A stretch of DNA of 40,127 nucleotides from Bacteriovoracaceae bacterium (GCA_028378565.1 JAONMX010000011.1:1-40127); one strand, 5' to 3'. Shown: positions 27,150 through 36,158, numbered from the stretch's first letter. Notes: generated by a model not told the origin, from the letters alone. A program made the numbers and translations.

Positions 27150-27932
27150 CTATTTTGTTAACTGATTTGAGACTAGCTCGCCAAGCAGAACATCTTTGTA
27201 GTTTTTATTAATCATCATGTCCGTAGTTTTCACTACGACTCGATAATCACACACATGATTGGTCTTAATTGAGAATTTATATTCCTCACTTGGTTTGATT
27301 TTAATTTTCTTTGGTTTCATCTTTTTAGGATTATACTCTTTAAGTTCATGGAGAACCTTCTTTTTTCCACGAATATCTAAGCATGATATTGAATATGAGA
27401 CGCCAAGTGGGTCAACAGTATTTACAGTTTCTTTGCCAACATTCTTATATGCACATTTGATTTGTGCTTTGTTTTGAGAACAATTTAGTGAAATCGCTTT
27501 AATAGGATTTTTATATGCTTGTTTGGCCAGCTTTAAAAACTCTGACCTTATAGTCTTAATTGCATCCGACTGATCTCTTGATGTCCAAAATGTCTTGTCA
27601 TTACCAATATGAAGTTCTTCGACTATTGAACCACTTGGAGGTTGATGCTGGTGGGGAGTTTTTATATTTTTTCTACTTGCTGAAATGATTTGTTCCAATT
27701 TTTGGAGCTCTAAATGTGTTATCTTAGACTCAAATTGTCCAATAGTATTAGAATACTTTGCGAATGTTGGAGAAATTGTTGATAGAGTAACCTTGGCTGA
27801 AGAGTTTATTATTATTTTATCATTCATATAGGACTGGATAGCCCCTCCATGTATATAAAAAGTCATTGGGTTTAACTTACTAGAGTTGGCCGACATAGGA
27901 AAACTTATAAGAAATGCTAATATATATTTCAT
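27150..27932 (-). CDS. Secreted protein of unknown function
   Basis: 260 residues from the ATG at 27932, chosen over a GTG at 27944 because GGAG lies 6 bases before the ATG. A signal peptide (MKYILAFLISFPMSANSS) indicates export. The middle holds EQIISASRKNIKTPHQHQPP and SIVEELHIGNDKTFWTS; the C-terminal half has four cysteines (LNCSQ, IKCAY, ISCLD, HVCDY) that may form disulfides, and a lysine-rich stretch (KKMKPKKIKIKPSE). I recognise no family. It directly follows the protease gene (1-base gap), so it may be its partner, substrate or inhibitor; that is inference. Confidence 0.7.
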   Translation of the reverse strand: MKYILAFLISFPMSANSSKLNPMTFYIHGGAIQSYMNDKIIINSSAKVTLSTISPTFAKYSNTIGQFESKITHLELQKLEQIISASRKNIKTPHQHQPPSGSIVEELHIGNDKTFWTSRDQSDAIKTIRSEFLKLAKQAYKNPIKAISLNCSQNKAQIKCAYKNVGKETVNTVDPLGVSYSISCLDIRGKKKVLHELKEYNPKKMKPKKIKIKPSEEYKFSIKTNHVCDYRVVVKTTDMMINKNYKDVLLGELVSNQLTK

Positions 27933-27933
27933 T

Positions 27934-29025
27934 TTATTCTCCACATAATGGCCTAATCAGTTTTGAAATAGTTTCACCGTCTATATTGCTTTCATTTACA
28001 TCTGCTCCAGATCCTGTTGAGTACATCATATCATAGCGTGATTTGATTGGTTCGCGATCTGGGCAATCAGGATCAGGGTATGAATCCGGCAATCCAAGTC
28101 TATGTCCTAGCTCGTGTAAAAAATGTCTACAAACTCTAGCATCACTGAGATAAGTTGTTGTTGTCCAATTTGCCGAGTTGGGATTCATTTTTTCATCCCA
28201 AATATTTATTGAATGATCGCATGACCACCAATCATGCAGACCAGAGTCTTCTTTCACTGTTAAATTCAAGCGTATACCGTGCTTGGCGTAGAAGCTTTTC
28301 ATGCACTTCATTGCCTTTCTTAGTCTTTTAAAAGAACGCTCTCTGTTTTTTTCATCGCCCTTATAGTCAAAATATATCGAAGTATCGATATTTATTAATC
28401 CATTTTTTTTGTGAACTTTATATTTTACTGGTTCCCCTCTTTTGGAATCAAGCCACCAGCCTACTTTTTTACATAGATGAGCTGAAGTGTAATCTTTCTT
28501 GCCTGAGTCACCATTTTTTTTATCGTTCAAGCAATTATTTATATGCCCGTCCTTCTGAGCGTAATAAGCCACTTTTTGATCTAAATCACCATTTTGAGCG
28601 TTCCAAGCTTCAAAAGCTTTATCACTCGTAAATAATTGTTGGCCCTGAGCTGAACATGTATTATTTGAAGAAACACTGCCTAAGACTCTACTAACTTGTT
28701 CAAGCGTACCAAGTCTATAGTCCCATGCTTTAACTTCTAGTGATTGTTCAAGCTTTTTCATTTCTTTAACTTTTGGTTCCATTTCTTTGAGTATTCTATC
28801 TTGATCTTTGTGAAGTCGATCGAGAATTTTCTTAGTTGATGATGGTGACCAGAAATGATTTGAAGTAGTGTTGTGTTCTGAAATAAGACCTTGATTATCT
28901 CTAAATTCAGCACGTAATTTTGCAACTTCTGATTCTAAAGCATAATAGTTATCGAGTTCACCTTGAGCGTAAGTAAGGCCTGATAATAATATCGATATAA
29001 ATGTGATTAATTTCAATAAGTTCAT
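27934..29025 (-). CDS. Secreted zinc metalloprotease, metzincin-like
   Basis: 363 residues with a signal peptide (MNLLKLITFISILLSGLTYAQ). Residues about 25-90 are charged and helical, possibly a coiled coil. The catalytic region near the C-terminus reads FLHELGHRLGLPDSYPD: the HExxHxxGxxD form of the zinc motif, where Asp replaces the usual third His, as in snapalysin-type enzymes. YDMMYSTG downstream fits the Met-turn. Cysteines throughout suggest disulfides. It is the first gene of a two-gene minus-strand unit. For a predatory or surface-attached bacterium it could be an exported degradative enzyme, but the substrate is unknown. Confidence 0.8.
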   Translation of the reverse strand: MNLLKLITFISILLSGLTYAQGELDNYYALESEVAKLRAEFRDNQGLISEHNTTSNHFWSPSSTKKILDRLHKDQDRILKEMEPKVKEMKKLEQSLEVKAWDYRLGTLEQVSRVLGSVSSNNTCSAQGQQLFTSDKAFEAWNAQNGDLDQKVAYYAQKDGHINNCLNDKKNGDSGKKDYTSAHLCKKVGWWLDSKRGEPVKYKVHKKNGLINIDTSIYFDYKGDEKNRERSFKRLRKAMKCMKSFYAKHGIRLNLTVKEDSGLHDWWSCDHSINIWDEKMNPNSANWTTTTYLSDARVCRHFLHELGHRLGLPDSYPDPDCPDREPIKSRYDMMYSTGSGADVNESNIDGETISKLIRPLCGE

Positions 29026-29342
29026 CTCTGTTACCGTATCGAATTAATTGGAGTTTTTATAAGAGAATTGAAAAGATTCGCACAGTTGGGAAAATATTTC
29101 TGGCTCAATGATAGAGGAGTGAATGAGTTTGTTATTTAGGACAAATCTCCCTTCAGTTAACGCTATCCCATATCATCGACACTCAACAATATATACACAC
29201 TGATATAAAATAGTATAAGATCCAAAGAAAACCGACGCCCTATTTATGATTTCTGTTACTAACCTCACTTGCTCTCTTTTATCTCTCTGCTAACGTCAAT
29301 TTCGTAAAACTATATAGTTAGCGAAGTAATATTGGAGAGCCT
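29026..29342. other. Intergenic region with a palindrome before the first recombinase
   Basis: A 317-base divergent gap between the protease and the recombinase. Its main feature is the palindrome AACTATATAGTT at 29308-29319, flanked by TTCG on the left and CGAA on the right (29301-29325), ending 17 bases before the recombinase ATG. It could be an operator or the recombinase's own core site. GGAGAG at 29333-29338 is the ribosome binding site. I see no small gene or convincing promoter in the remainder. Confidence 0.5.
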
Positions 29343-30077
29343 ATGAAGAATGAGCTAGATAATATCGAAAAACTGCAGGATTTCGTTGATCAGAAATCGA
29401 ATGCGAAATCTCCAAATCAAAAATGTATTAAGTTCCTTACTAAAGAGGCCAATAGAAATAAACTAGATTATGGCCAGCTCAGATATATTTTTAGAGTGGT
29501 GAGAGAAAATTGTGACATTGAAATATCCAAGAACAAAAAATCCTTATATCAGTTACCAACATCTGATGAGCTTGCCCAATTTTATTCAGTTATTAATAAT
29601 CCTATTCACAAATTAATATTTCAATTTCTCCAATCTACTGGTTTAAGAGTGTCAGAGCTCTGTAATCTTGAAGTAGGCCAAATTGATTTTCAGGAAAACA
29701 TGATTTTTATTAAGGAAGGAAAAGGAAAAAAAGATAGAGTCGTGCCATTTGGTAATAAGCTGAAAGAGAAGCTTGGCCTTTATCTTGAGACTCGCAATAA
29801 CCGCTATCTATTTGAGTCTAACCGTAACTCCAAGTATTCAACGAGAAGGATTGAACAAATTTGTGAGAAATATTTAGCCGACTGTGAATTACCCATAAAA
29901 ATAACGCCTCATACTTTCCGTCATATTTACTTTTCATTCCTAGCCCGAAATAAAGTTTCAAAAGAGCATCGAATGTTGATAGCTGGCCACTCCAGTGGAA
30001 AAACTCAAGATATTTATACACATCTAAGTATTGGTGGTATTAAAGATGAGATTATCGATATTCTGGATAGAGATTAA
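29343..30077 (+). CDS. Tyrosine recombinase, XerC/D-like
   Basis: A site-specific recombinase of 244 residues. The catalytic domain shows the usual set: Arg in STGLRVSELCNL, Lys in EGKGKKDRVVPF, the H-x-x-R box HTFRH, His in AGHSSGKTQ, and the Tyr nucleophile in DIYTHLS. The N-terminal domain is short (about 75 residues), less than the roughly 100 usual for Xer proteins. GGAGAG precedes the ATG and a palindrome lies just upstream. It ends tail-to-tail with polB, overlapping 4 bases. It may resolve or excise the element, alongside the phage-type integrase further right. Confidence 0.88.
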   Translation: MKNELDNIEKLQDFVDQKSNAKSPNQKCIKFLTKEANRNKLDYGQLRYIFRVVRENCDIEISKNKKSLYQLPTSDELAQFYSVINNPIHKLIFQFLQSTGLRVSELCNLEVGQIDFQENMIFIKEGKGKKDRVVPFGNKLKEKLGLYLETRNNRYLFESNRNSKYSTRRIEQICEKYLADCELPIKITPHTFRHIYFSFLARNKVSKEHRMLIAGHSSGKTQDIYTHLSIGGIKDEIIDILDRD

Positions 30078-33000
30078 ACAAAGTTGGTGTGGTCAAAATT
30101 ATTTGGAACTCCAGTTTCCTCGTCATCTAGATCAAACTCAATACCAGTAACTTTTTGAAATTCTTTGTGGAAATCTTGAAGGAGCTTAGACCAGTCTTCT
30201 CGAGGATATTTTTGGACAATATGATTGTGTTTTTTATTAAGTTCTAACTCTATTTCAAGCTGTTCGTCTTGTCCCTCATTTCTTAATGTGACACCAAAAG
30301 TCGCAATTGTAACATTGCCCTTGTTTTCACTTTCTGAAACGATGGAGTGATATACGTAATCGACCCAAATTTCATAATCATAAGTCTCAAGGTAAGAGTC
30401 TAATGTAGAGGATAAATAATGTAATAAATCGTTTTCTAATTGGATAGTGTCATTATTTTTCATTGAATAAAGTTGTGAAGTTTCGAGATCTTCTAATAGA
30501 GAGTTAACTTCATGCTCGATTTGATCTATGATAAAGATAAAATTTTTCTCTTTTTTAAAATAATCCTTTTGGGGTGTGTAGTTATTCTTTGTTTTAGCCT
30601 CAATTGAGAGTTCATAAATATCGTCTCTATATTCATCAATAATTTCTAAATTAATTAGCACAATATTCTGCTTGTCACTATTGTTATCTTTTTCAGAAGG
30701 CTTCATCATTTTGATATCTAGATCAAATTTCATATTACCGATACGATAGTTACTTTTTAAAAAGGTCTCAGTCTTTTCAATTAAATCAATTTCATCAAAA
30801 CCATCTAGTGCACTAGGCAAAATATATTCTATGTTATCAGCATCTTTGGAGTACCAAGCACTAAATTTATCTATTGAAATGGTATTGTCTGTAAAAATAT
30901 TGCGATATGTTTTAGAGTCGAATAAATACTTGAAACGTGCCGTTTTCTTTTTGAAATCGGTTAAGTAATAATCAATATCATAGTCAAAGCTGTAAAGTTC
31001 TTTTGTGATTGGCTCTTTAGTACCGTTATTGTTTCGATAATAAAATGAGATCGTTTCGCCACTTTTGAAAGTGGTATTGCCTGCATTCACAAGAGATTCA
31101 TAAATGGGAGTATTTGGACTCTTTCTCGTCATCCCTTTATAATCAGTATAATTATGCCTAGTTGTTTTAACTCGGCAGATTTCATCACCTGTTAACTTTG
31201 AATCACGCACTCTTGTGTAGGTTTCTCTGATTAATGAAACTAATTCTTGAACTTTACCATCCAAGGCAAAGATTAAACATTGATCGACATAGTTTAAAAG
31301 ATAGGGAGGCATATCTTTTGATTTAAAGTTATTACCTGTTTTCTTTAGCTTTCCGTGATTATTTATAAATGCGTAATTTTTTGTAGACTGTACATAAACC
31401 TTACTCCAAGCGTATTTTTCATCAAGTTCAACATCAATACCTGGGAATTTTGAATTTATATCTGCCTGAACAAGTGACTCAATTTCTTCTTCTGTAATTG
31501 TAGCTGGAATGCTGCATATGACACCATCTGTATCAGTTTCAACTAAAGTGCCACCATGACTTTCTATTGAGGATTCAATGGCCTTGATTATTTTTTTACC
31601 CTGTTTTGTGACTTGCTCGGCACCTTTGACATTATTGAACAATGAGTGTTCTGCTCCTAAATATCCATAGGTTGCATTGATAACTATTTTTAGAGCTTTT
31701 TGTATAGGGCCATATTTTACCTTGCCCTCATCGCTCTCTTTAGAAAGGGCCTTATATTTTAGTCTTACGTCTTTAAGAAGTTTGAGTCTAGGTAAAAATA
31801 GGTTGAGTGGCTCATTAACAGGTTTAATTTCTTCTTCGATTATTATATTTGGATACATTGAGGCCACATCAAGCTTTATGCATCTTTCAATAATTCCTCT
31901 CTTATAATCCTTAGCATGGGCCCCTTCATACTTTTCCTTGGGTGTTGGTGCAGGAATTGAGTGACCTTGCCTTAAATATTCCATGACGAAGGGATATTCA
32001 ACCATTTTGACGTTTCCAGTTGTCATTAACTTTTCATATGTCATGGGTATGTATTGCGCCAATCTAAATCTGTCTTGATTGAGAATCTTTGATATTTCAT
32101 CGACTTCACGAACATCATCTAGGCCATATTTACAAACTCTTTGAGGGTCCTTTTTGTAAGTTTCATAAATTTTAGCCCCATCAATATAAACTCTGTCTGG
32201 AGCAGCCACACCAAAGTATTTTGCCACATATTTAAGCTTGCAGTTCTCAAGATCAGTATCTGTTTTTTTATATCTTTGAGAGGAATGGAGGGTGTCGACT
32301 ATTTCTCTTCCGGTAAAAGTATATCTAACAAATTCTGGGTTTCGTGAATTGGAAACATTTCTGGTCTCATAGGTAAAGGCATCTCGATTACCATGCCTGC
32401 CTAAGTCTAACTTTAAACCATGGACGTTACATCGTTTATGTAAAAAATCTAGGTCAAATCTGTATATATTGTGGTTTTCGATAACATCTGGATTCATTAC
32501 CTCGACGTATTTCATAGTGTTTAATAAAAGCTCTTTCTCATCTTCTCCATGAAATATTTTTTCATCAATAACATCATTACCTTGAACAACTCGAATTTGA
32601 GTCATGAAGACCCTGTCGCCAGCATCTGCATTTAATCCAGTTGTTTCAATGTCAATTTGCATTCGTATTAAATCAGAGAACTCAAGACCTTTAAAGTATG
32701 TGTTACCAGTATCAATCAAAAACTGTTCAGCACAATTAGGGACATAGAAATAGGGATTATTATGCAGATCCTTGCTATCACTTTTTAGTTCAGGTAAATA
32801 TTTATCAATTAATGCTTTTGCGGAACTTTTATACTCTCGGTTGTTTGTAATATTTAATCGATATTTGAAATCGAGATCACCACCAAGGCGAATAATGTCC
32901 ACTCCCTTTAGGTTGTCCACAATTTCTTTATGTCTGCACAAATTAAAAGGGTTAAACTTAAGCTCTATGGGCTCATCTAATGTCTTACCATTTTCTTTTA

Positions 33001-33085
33001 CCCAGACGAGTGCCTTTCCACTAGATGTAGCGTAGACACTGACAATTCCCATTAAATTTCCATGCCCATATAATAAATTACTCAT
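30074..33085 (-). CDS. Family B DNA polymerase with 3'-5' exonuclease domain
   Basis: 1003 residues. Exonuclease motifs: IDIETTG (D145, E147), NHNIYRFDLDFL (about 204-215) and YGLDDVREV (Y320, D324). Polymerase motifs: A, LDVASMYPNII with D406; B, KALKIVINATYGYLG with K464; C, VETDTDGVI with D518 and D520. The A-to-B and B-to-C distances (about 58 and 45 residues) leave no room for the TPR1/TPR2 insertions of protein-primed and self-priming PolB, so it should need a primer. About 400 acidic C-terminal residues follow the palm; only part can be the thumb, the rest is unassigned. It overlaps the upstream zinc-ribbon gene by 4 bases. It likely replicates the element. Confidence 0.9.
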   Translation of the reverse strand: MSNLLYGHGNLMGIVSVYATSSGKALVWVKENGKTLDEPIELKFNPFNLCRHKEIVDNLKGVDIIRLGGDLDFKYRLNITNNREYKSSAKALIDKYLPELKSDSKDLHNNPYFYVPNCAEQFLIDTGNTYFKGLEFSDLIRMQIDIETTGLNADAGDRVFMTQIRVVQGNDVIDEKIFHGEDEKELLLNTMKYVEVMNPDVIENHNIYRFDLDFLHKRCNVHGLKLDLGRHGNRDAFTYETRNVSNSRNPEFVRYTFTGREIVDTLHSSQRYKKTDTDLENCKLKYVAKYFGVAAPDRVYIDGAKIYETYKKDPQRVCKYGLDDVREVDEISKILNQDRFRLAQYIPMTYEKLMTTGNVKMVEYPFVMEYLRQGHSIPAPTPKEKYEGAHAKDYKRGIIERCIKLDVASMYPNIIIEEEIKPVNEPLNLFLPRLKLLKDVRLKYKALSKESDEGKVKYGPIQKALKIVINATYGYLGAEHSLFNNVKGAEQVTKQGKKIIKAIESSIESHGGTLVETDTDGVICSIPATITEEEIESLVQADINSKFPGIDVELDEKYAWSKVYVQSTKNYAFINNHGKLKKTGNNFKSKDMPPYLLNYVDQCLIFALDGKVQELVSLIRETYTRVRDSKLTGDEICRVKTTRHNYTDYKGMTRKSPNTPIYESLVNAGNTTFKSGETISFYYRNNNGTKEPITKELYSFDYDIDYYLTDFKKKTARFKYLFDSKTYRNIFTDNTISIDKFSAWYSKDADNIEYILPSALDGFDEIDLIEKTETFLKSNYRIGNMKFDLDIKMMKPSEKDNNSDKQNIVLINLEIIDEYRDDIYELSIEAKTKNNYTPQKDYFKKEKNFIFIIDQIEHEVNSLLEDLETSQLYSMKNNDTIQLENDLLHYLSSTLDSYLETYDYEIWVDYVYHSIVSESENKGNVTIATFGVTLRNEGQDEQLEIELELNKKHNHIVQKYPREDWSKLLQDFHKEFQKVTGIEFDLDDEETGVPNNFDHTNFV

Positions 33086-33489
33086 TTTTTGCTCAGATCC
33101 ATTAATTCTTTTATGACTGTAATTGTCTTCTTGTTGTGTGACTTTTTATCCTCTTTGGATTGATTACAAAAATAAATAAGATTACCTTTTTTCCAGTAAA
33201 TTCTAAGAACACCAAGTCTTCGATCTATCCACCCTTTTTTTTCACATAGAGGACAGTCATAACTAATATCTCCATGTTGTTTAAATGCAACACCAGTGTC
33301 CCAATGTTCATTTATTAACCATAAATAGAGATCTTCTCTTTCCTTGCTTAAATCACGTTTCTTTGTTGCGGCCTTAGTAGATTTAGCTTTTTTCTCAAAT
33401 TTCTTTTTAGATTTGGCCAATAGTTCTTTTATTCCCTCTTCCAAGGGAGCATCAACGCATATAATATTAGAAGGGTCTAATTCACTCAT
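33082..33489 (-). CDS. Small zinc-ribbon protein coupled to PolB
   Basis: 135 residues. A lysine-rich helical N-terminal half (about 25-50) precedes a likely zinc site: YDCPLCEKKG, then after about 20 residues IYFCNQSKEDKKSH, giving C-x2-C and C/H ligands. The arrangement recalls the zinc-binding ribbons of primases (CHC2 type) but the match is loose. Its stop overlaps the polB ATG by 4 bases (ATGA), so it is made together with the polymerase and may help it bind DNA or meet the primase. Function is inferred from context. Confidence 0.65.
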   Translation of the reverse strand: MSELDPSNIICVDAPLEEGIKELLAKSKKKFEKKAKSTKAATKKRDLSKEREDLYLWLINEHWDTGVAFKQHGDISYDCPLCEKKGWIDRRLGVLRIYWKKGNLIYFCNQSKEDKKSHNKKTITVIKELMDLSKK

Positions 33490-33617
33490 ATTATTTCCAA
33501 AACTAAACGATTTAATTGTAAAATTATACTAGATTTTTTTCGTTAGCGGAGTTGGGTATTTTATTCTGTTTCGTTAATAGGATAGTATCTTGAGCAAAAC
33601 GATAGGGTTAGTTTGAA
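33490..33617. promoter_or_regulatory. Divergent control region between polB unit and primase-like gene
   Basis: A 128-base AT-rich gap between two divergent replication genes. TTTCGTTA occurs twice in direct orientation (33538-33545 and 33569-33576), 31 bases apart, about three helical turns, and a related ACGATAGGG lies at 33599. Similar words occur before the two recombinase genes (GTTAGCGAA at 29317, CTAACGAA at 36829). This is where an origin or shared operator might lie, but two copies are too few to call iterons. Confidence 0.35.
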
Positions 33618-34787
33618 ATGACTAAAAAGAGACCATTTTTTTTCTTAGAGCAAAAAGGTGTTAAGTATCCAAGAGGAAAGATCGTTACATTACACTCAAT
33701 TAAGAAGGTTGCTGAATTTATAATTAAATCAAGCTATACGTCTGGATATGTGAACCCGAATTATCGTTGCCTGGAAAATTGGAAAAAGACTAATTTGTTA
33801 GTATTAGATATCGATGACCCTCAACAAGTTTCAATGAAGCAAGTTCACAATAGATTAAAGAAGGCCAGTCATATCATTGCTCCTACAAAGTCCCATATGA
33901 TAAAAAAGGGTAACGGCCAACCTTGTGAACGCTATCGATTATTGATTGAGTTAACCGATTATATTTATTCCGCTGATGTCTATAAAAAGCTTGTTAGGGC
34001 AATGGCCAAAAAACTTAAATTGAAAATTGATATTAAAGCCATCGATGCTGCTCATTTTTTCTATTCTTCTGTAACAGTTGTCTACATTTCAGAAACTCCT
34101 CAAGGCATTGATCCTCATATTTTAATTAAGAAGGTAGACTTAGAAGAAGCAGCGACTGACATTGAATCAAATTCTAATGCACAATTTGAGTATCAATTGT
34201 CCTCAATGGACATACCTAAAAAGTTGGCCAGTTTAATTGAAATTAAGTCGACTAGACCAATCAAAAATAAGTATGAGAAGTTTATCCGTCTTTTGATGGC
34301 GCAACATAATTTAGTTCGAACAGATCCTTCAAACAAACAATGGATAGGGCTAGGTCGAAATGTCTTACCGCAGGTTTATATCGCTGATTACTTGAATGTT
34401 GATGTTAGAACGCTTAGAAAGTGGATATATGAGCTGGTTGATGAAAAACAATTACAATGCACTGGTGATACTTACGGAAAAGGCTATAAAGCCAAAGAAT
34501 ATAGAGCATTAGGAGTACTAAAAAAAGTTATTATTGACTCTTACTATTCTTATACTTCAAATCTGACCCATGTTAGAAAATTACCAACTCATATTGAGGA
34601 TGGACAATGGGAATATGAAGTGATCAGGGCCGCTTGGCATTTCGTAAATGATAGAACTCCAGATCGTATCTATAGTTGGGCAGAATCACTACCCACTTAT
34701 AAGGATAAGATTGATAGAAAGAAAAAAGTTCTCAGAGCTTGGGAATCTGTTAAGAAATACAAATTGAGACTAGAAGAAGTTGAGTAG
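33618..34787 (+). CDS. Probable primase of the archaeo-eukaryotic type
   Basis: 389 residues. Residues 57-67 hold a hydrophobic strand ending LDIDD (D64, D66), then SHIIAPTKSHMIKKG (84-98), ERYRLLIEL (104-112) and AIDAAHFFYSS (141-151). This order (acidic pair, T-x-SH, RYRL-I-L, then a D with YS) is typical of AEP-type primases on phages and plasmids. Residues about 240-300 look like a winged helix (IADYLNVDVRTLRKWIYELVDE). There is no helicase domain. It is divergent from polB and the zinc-ribbon gene, which makes a primer-providing role plausible. The ribosome site is weak (AGGG). Confidence in the family is moderate. Confidence 0.6.
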   Translation: MTKKRPFFFLEQKGVKYPRGKIVTLHSIKKVAEFIIKSSYTSGYVNPNYRCLENWKKTNLLVLDIDDPQQVSMKQVHNRLKKASHIIAPTKSHMIKKGNGQPCERYRLLIELTDYIYSADVYKKLVRAMAKKLKLKIDIKAIDAAHFFYSSVTVVYISETPQGIDPHILIKKVDLEEAATDIESNSNAQFEYQLSSMDIPKKLASLIEIKSTRPIKNKYEKFIRLLMAQHNLVRTDPSNKQWIGLGRNVLPQVYIADYLNVDVRTLRKWIYELVDEKQLQCTGDTYGKGYKAKEYRALGVLKKVIIDSYYSYTSNLTHVRKLPTHIEDGQWEYEVIRAAWHFVNDRTPDRIYSWAESLPTYKDKIDRKKKVLRAWESVKKYKLRLEEVE

Positions 34788-34915
34788 ATAGCTGATATTA
34801 CAGTAGATGCCTACATATATAATCCATAATAATATATAAGTAAGATATTTATAAACCTACTCATTAAAAACAAAAAAAATCAACAAATAACCAAACACAA
34901 AAACTAAAAATAATA

Positions 34916-35929
34916 TCAAAAACCAATACTAATCCCAACACTAACTCCAACATTGCTATTACCAGATTTAATATATTTTCTTGGCTCAATTTCTATAAAA
35001 TAATTTTCACCATACCGAACACCAATCCCAAAATAGTTATCATTAAAACTTCTGGGCACAGTATGAGCGTTTTGAGCCACTCCATAATTATTATATGACT
35101 TTGTCGTAGACTTATATTTAACACTCGTATGGCCAAATTTAGGCGCTATAGACACACTATTTATATGCACTGGCAAAGAGAAATTAACATCAATACCCTT
35201 GTGAGAATGATGGTCTTCTTTAGAAGTTGAATTGGGTAAATCTCGTTCACTAACGTCATCCTTGTTTTTCAACCCTGTCATATATGAAACATTAAACTTA
35301 AGACCAATAATATCTCGAAATATTAAATATTCATATTCAGGACCCAATTCAATTAATTTTTCATATCCATAGGCAAAAGGAACTTTGATGGAATCAATTT
35401 TAAAACCAGCATATCCATTTTTAATGTTAGATTGAATGATTTCATTATTAGCAGATTTATTTTTTAACTTATTAACGTCTTTACTCAGCTTATCTAAATA
35501 CTGGAGGTCATTGATTTGGTCTTGAAGTTTATTAATTTGCTTTTCTTTATTACTGATTTCTCTTTTGACTAAGTGACCATCAATTTCAGATTTTACTTTG
35601 CTGGTTATTGAGTATTGCAGGCCTCTATAGCATGAATATAGATCACCTACTTTATCACAGTCTGTTCTCATCGGAGTAATGATATAGGCTTTGTCTTTGC
35701 AATTAGAAGACTCATTACAAAAACTATTAAATTCGGTCTTTGCATTAAGCAGTGATTGCTCTCTTGCCTTGTTGAGGGTTACCGCATTTGCATGTCCACA
35801 AGCATAAAAGATATTACCTTGAGCTTGAGAAGCTGATTCTCTACACAACCATGAAGCATTTGCATGAGTTGAGAGACATAAAGTAGTAAATATTAGAAAT
35901 ACTTTAATAAAAAACATATTGACCCGCAT
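34916..35929 (-). CDS. Envelope protein, coiled coil plus probable beta-barrel
   Basis: About 337 residues if started at the ATG at 35929; the frame is open to 36016 and another ATG is at 35917. Either of the later starts gives a clean signal peptide ending CLSTHANA. The N-terminal domain has six cysteines or more (WLCRES, YACGHA, SFCNESSNCKD, DCDKVG, YSCYRG), then a coiled coil (EKQINKLQDQINDLQYLDKL). The C-terminal 170 residues show alternating strands and end in VSVGISIGF; a terminal Phe is typical of outer-membrane barrels. No family is recognised. It could be a surface cargo gene of the element. Confidence 0.65.
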   Translation of the reverse strand: MRVNMFFIKVFLIFTTLCLSTHANASWLCRESASQAQGNIFYACGHANAVTLNKAREQSLLNAKTEFNSFCNESSNCKDKAYIITPMRTDCDKVGDLYSCYRGLQYSITSKVKSEIDGHLVKREISNKEKQINKLQDQINDLQYLDKLSKDVNKLKNKSANNEIIQSNIKNGYAGFKIDSIKVPFAYGYEKLIELGPEYEYLIFRDIIGLKFNVSYMTGLKNKDDVSERDLPNSTSKEDHHSHKGIDVNFSLPVHINSVSIAPKFGHTSVKYKSTTKSYNNYGVAQNAHTVPRSFNDNYFGIGVRYGENYFIEIEPRKYIKSGNSNVGVSVGISIGF

Positions 35930-36060
35930 AACATTGGACCAAATCTCTCTCAAAATAGCTATTATCAAAACCCTAAAACAAAATATCCAATAGATTAAAT
36001 TATTTATTGCGCTCATATTTTAAGAAGTAATTAAAGAGACGATTCAGATACTGGAAACTA

Positions 36061-36158
36061 CGAACTAGTTCGCTATATTTGGAATTTCACAAATCTCATA
36101 TAGGCCATTGAAATTATGGAGGAGTACCTCTTGCTTGACACATAATAGCTCTGTGTCA
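36061..36158. promoter_or_regulatory. Palindromes between envelope protein and small gene
   Basis: The divergent gap contains CGAACTAGTTCG, a perfect 12-base palindrome (36061-36072), and TGACAC-11 bases-GTGTCA (36136-36141 and 36153-36158). The second overlaps a perfect TTGACA hexamer at 36135-36140, so it could be an operator over a -35 box, although no good -10 lies at the normal distance. Both look like binding sites for dimeric regulators. No regulator is identified. Confidence 0.4.

Noticed and set aside
30074-33085. Polymerase called a primer-independent (piPolB) or protein-primed PolB
   Set aside because: Distances between motifs A, B and C leave no space for the TPR1/TPR2 insertions, and a primase-like gene is adjacent.
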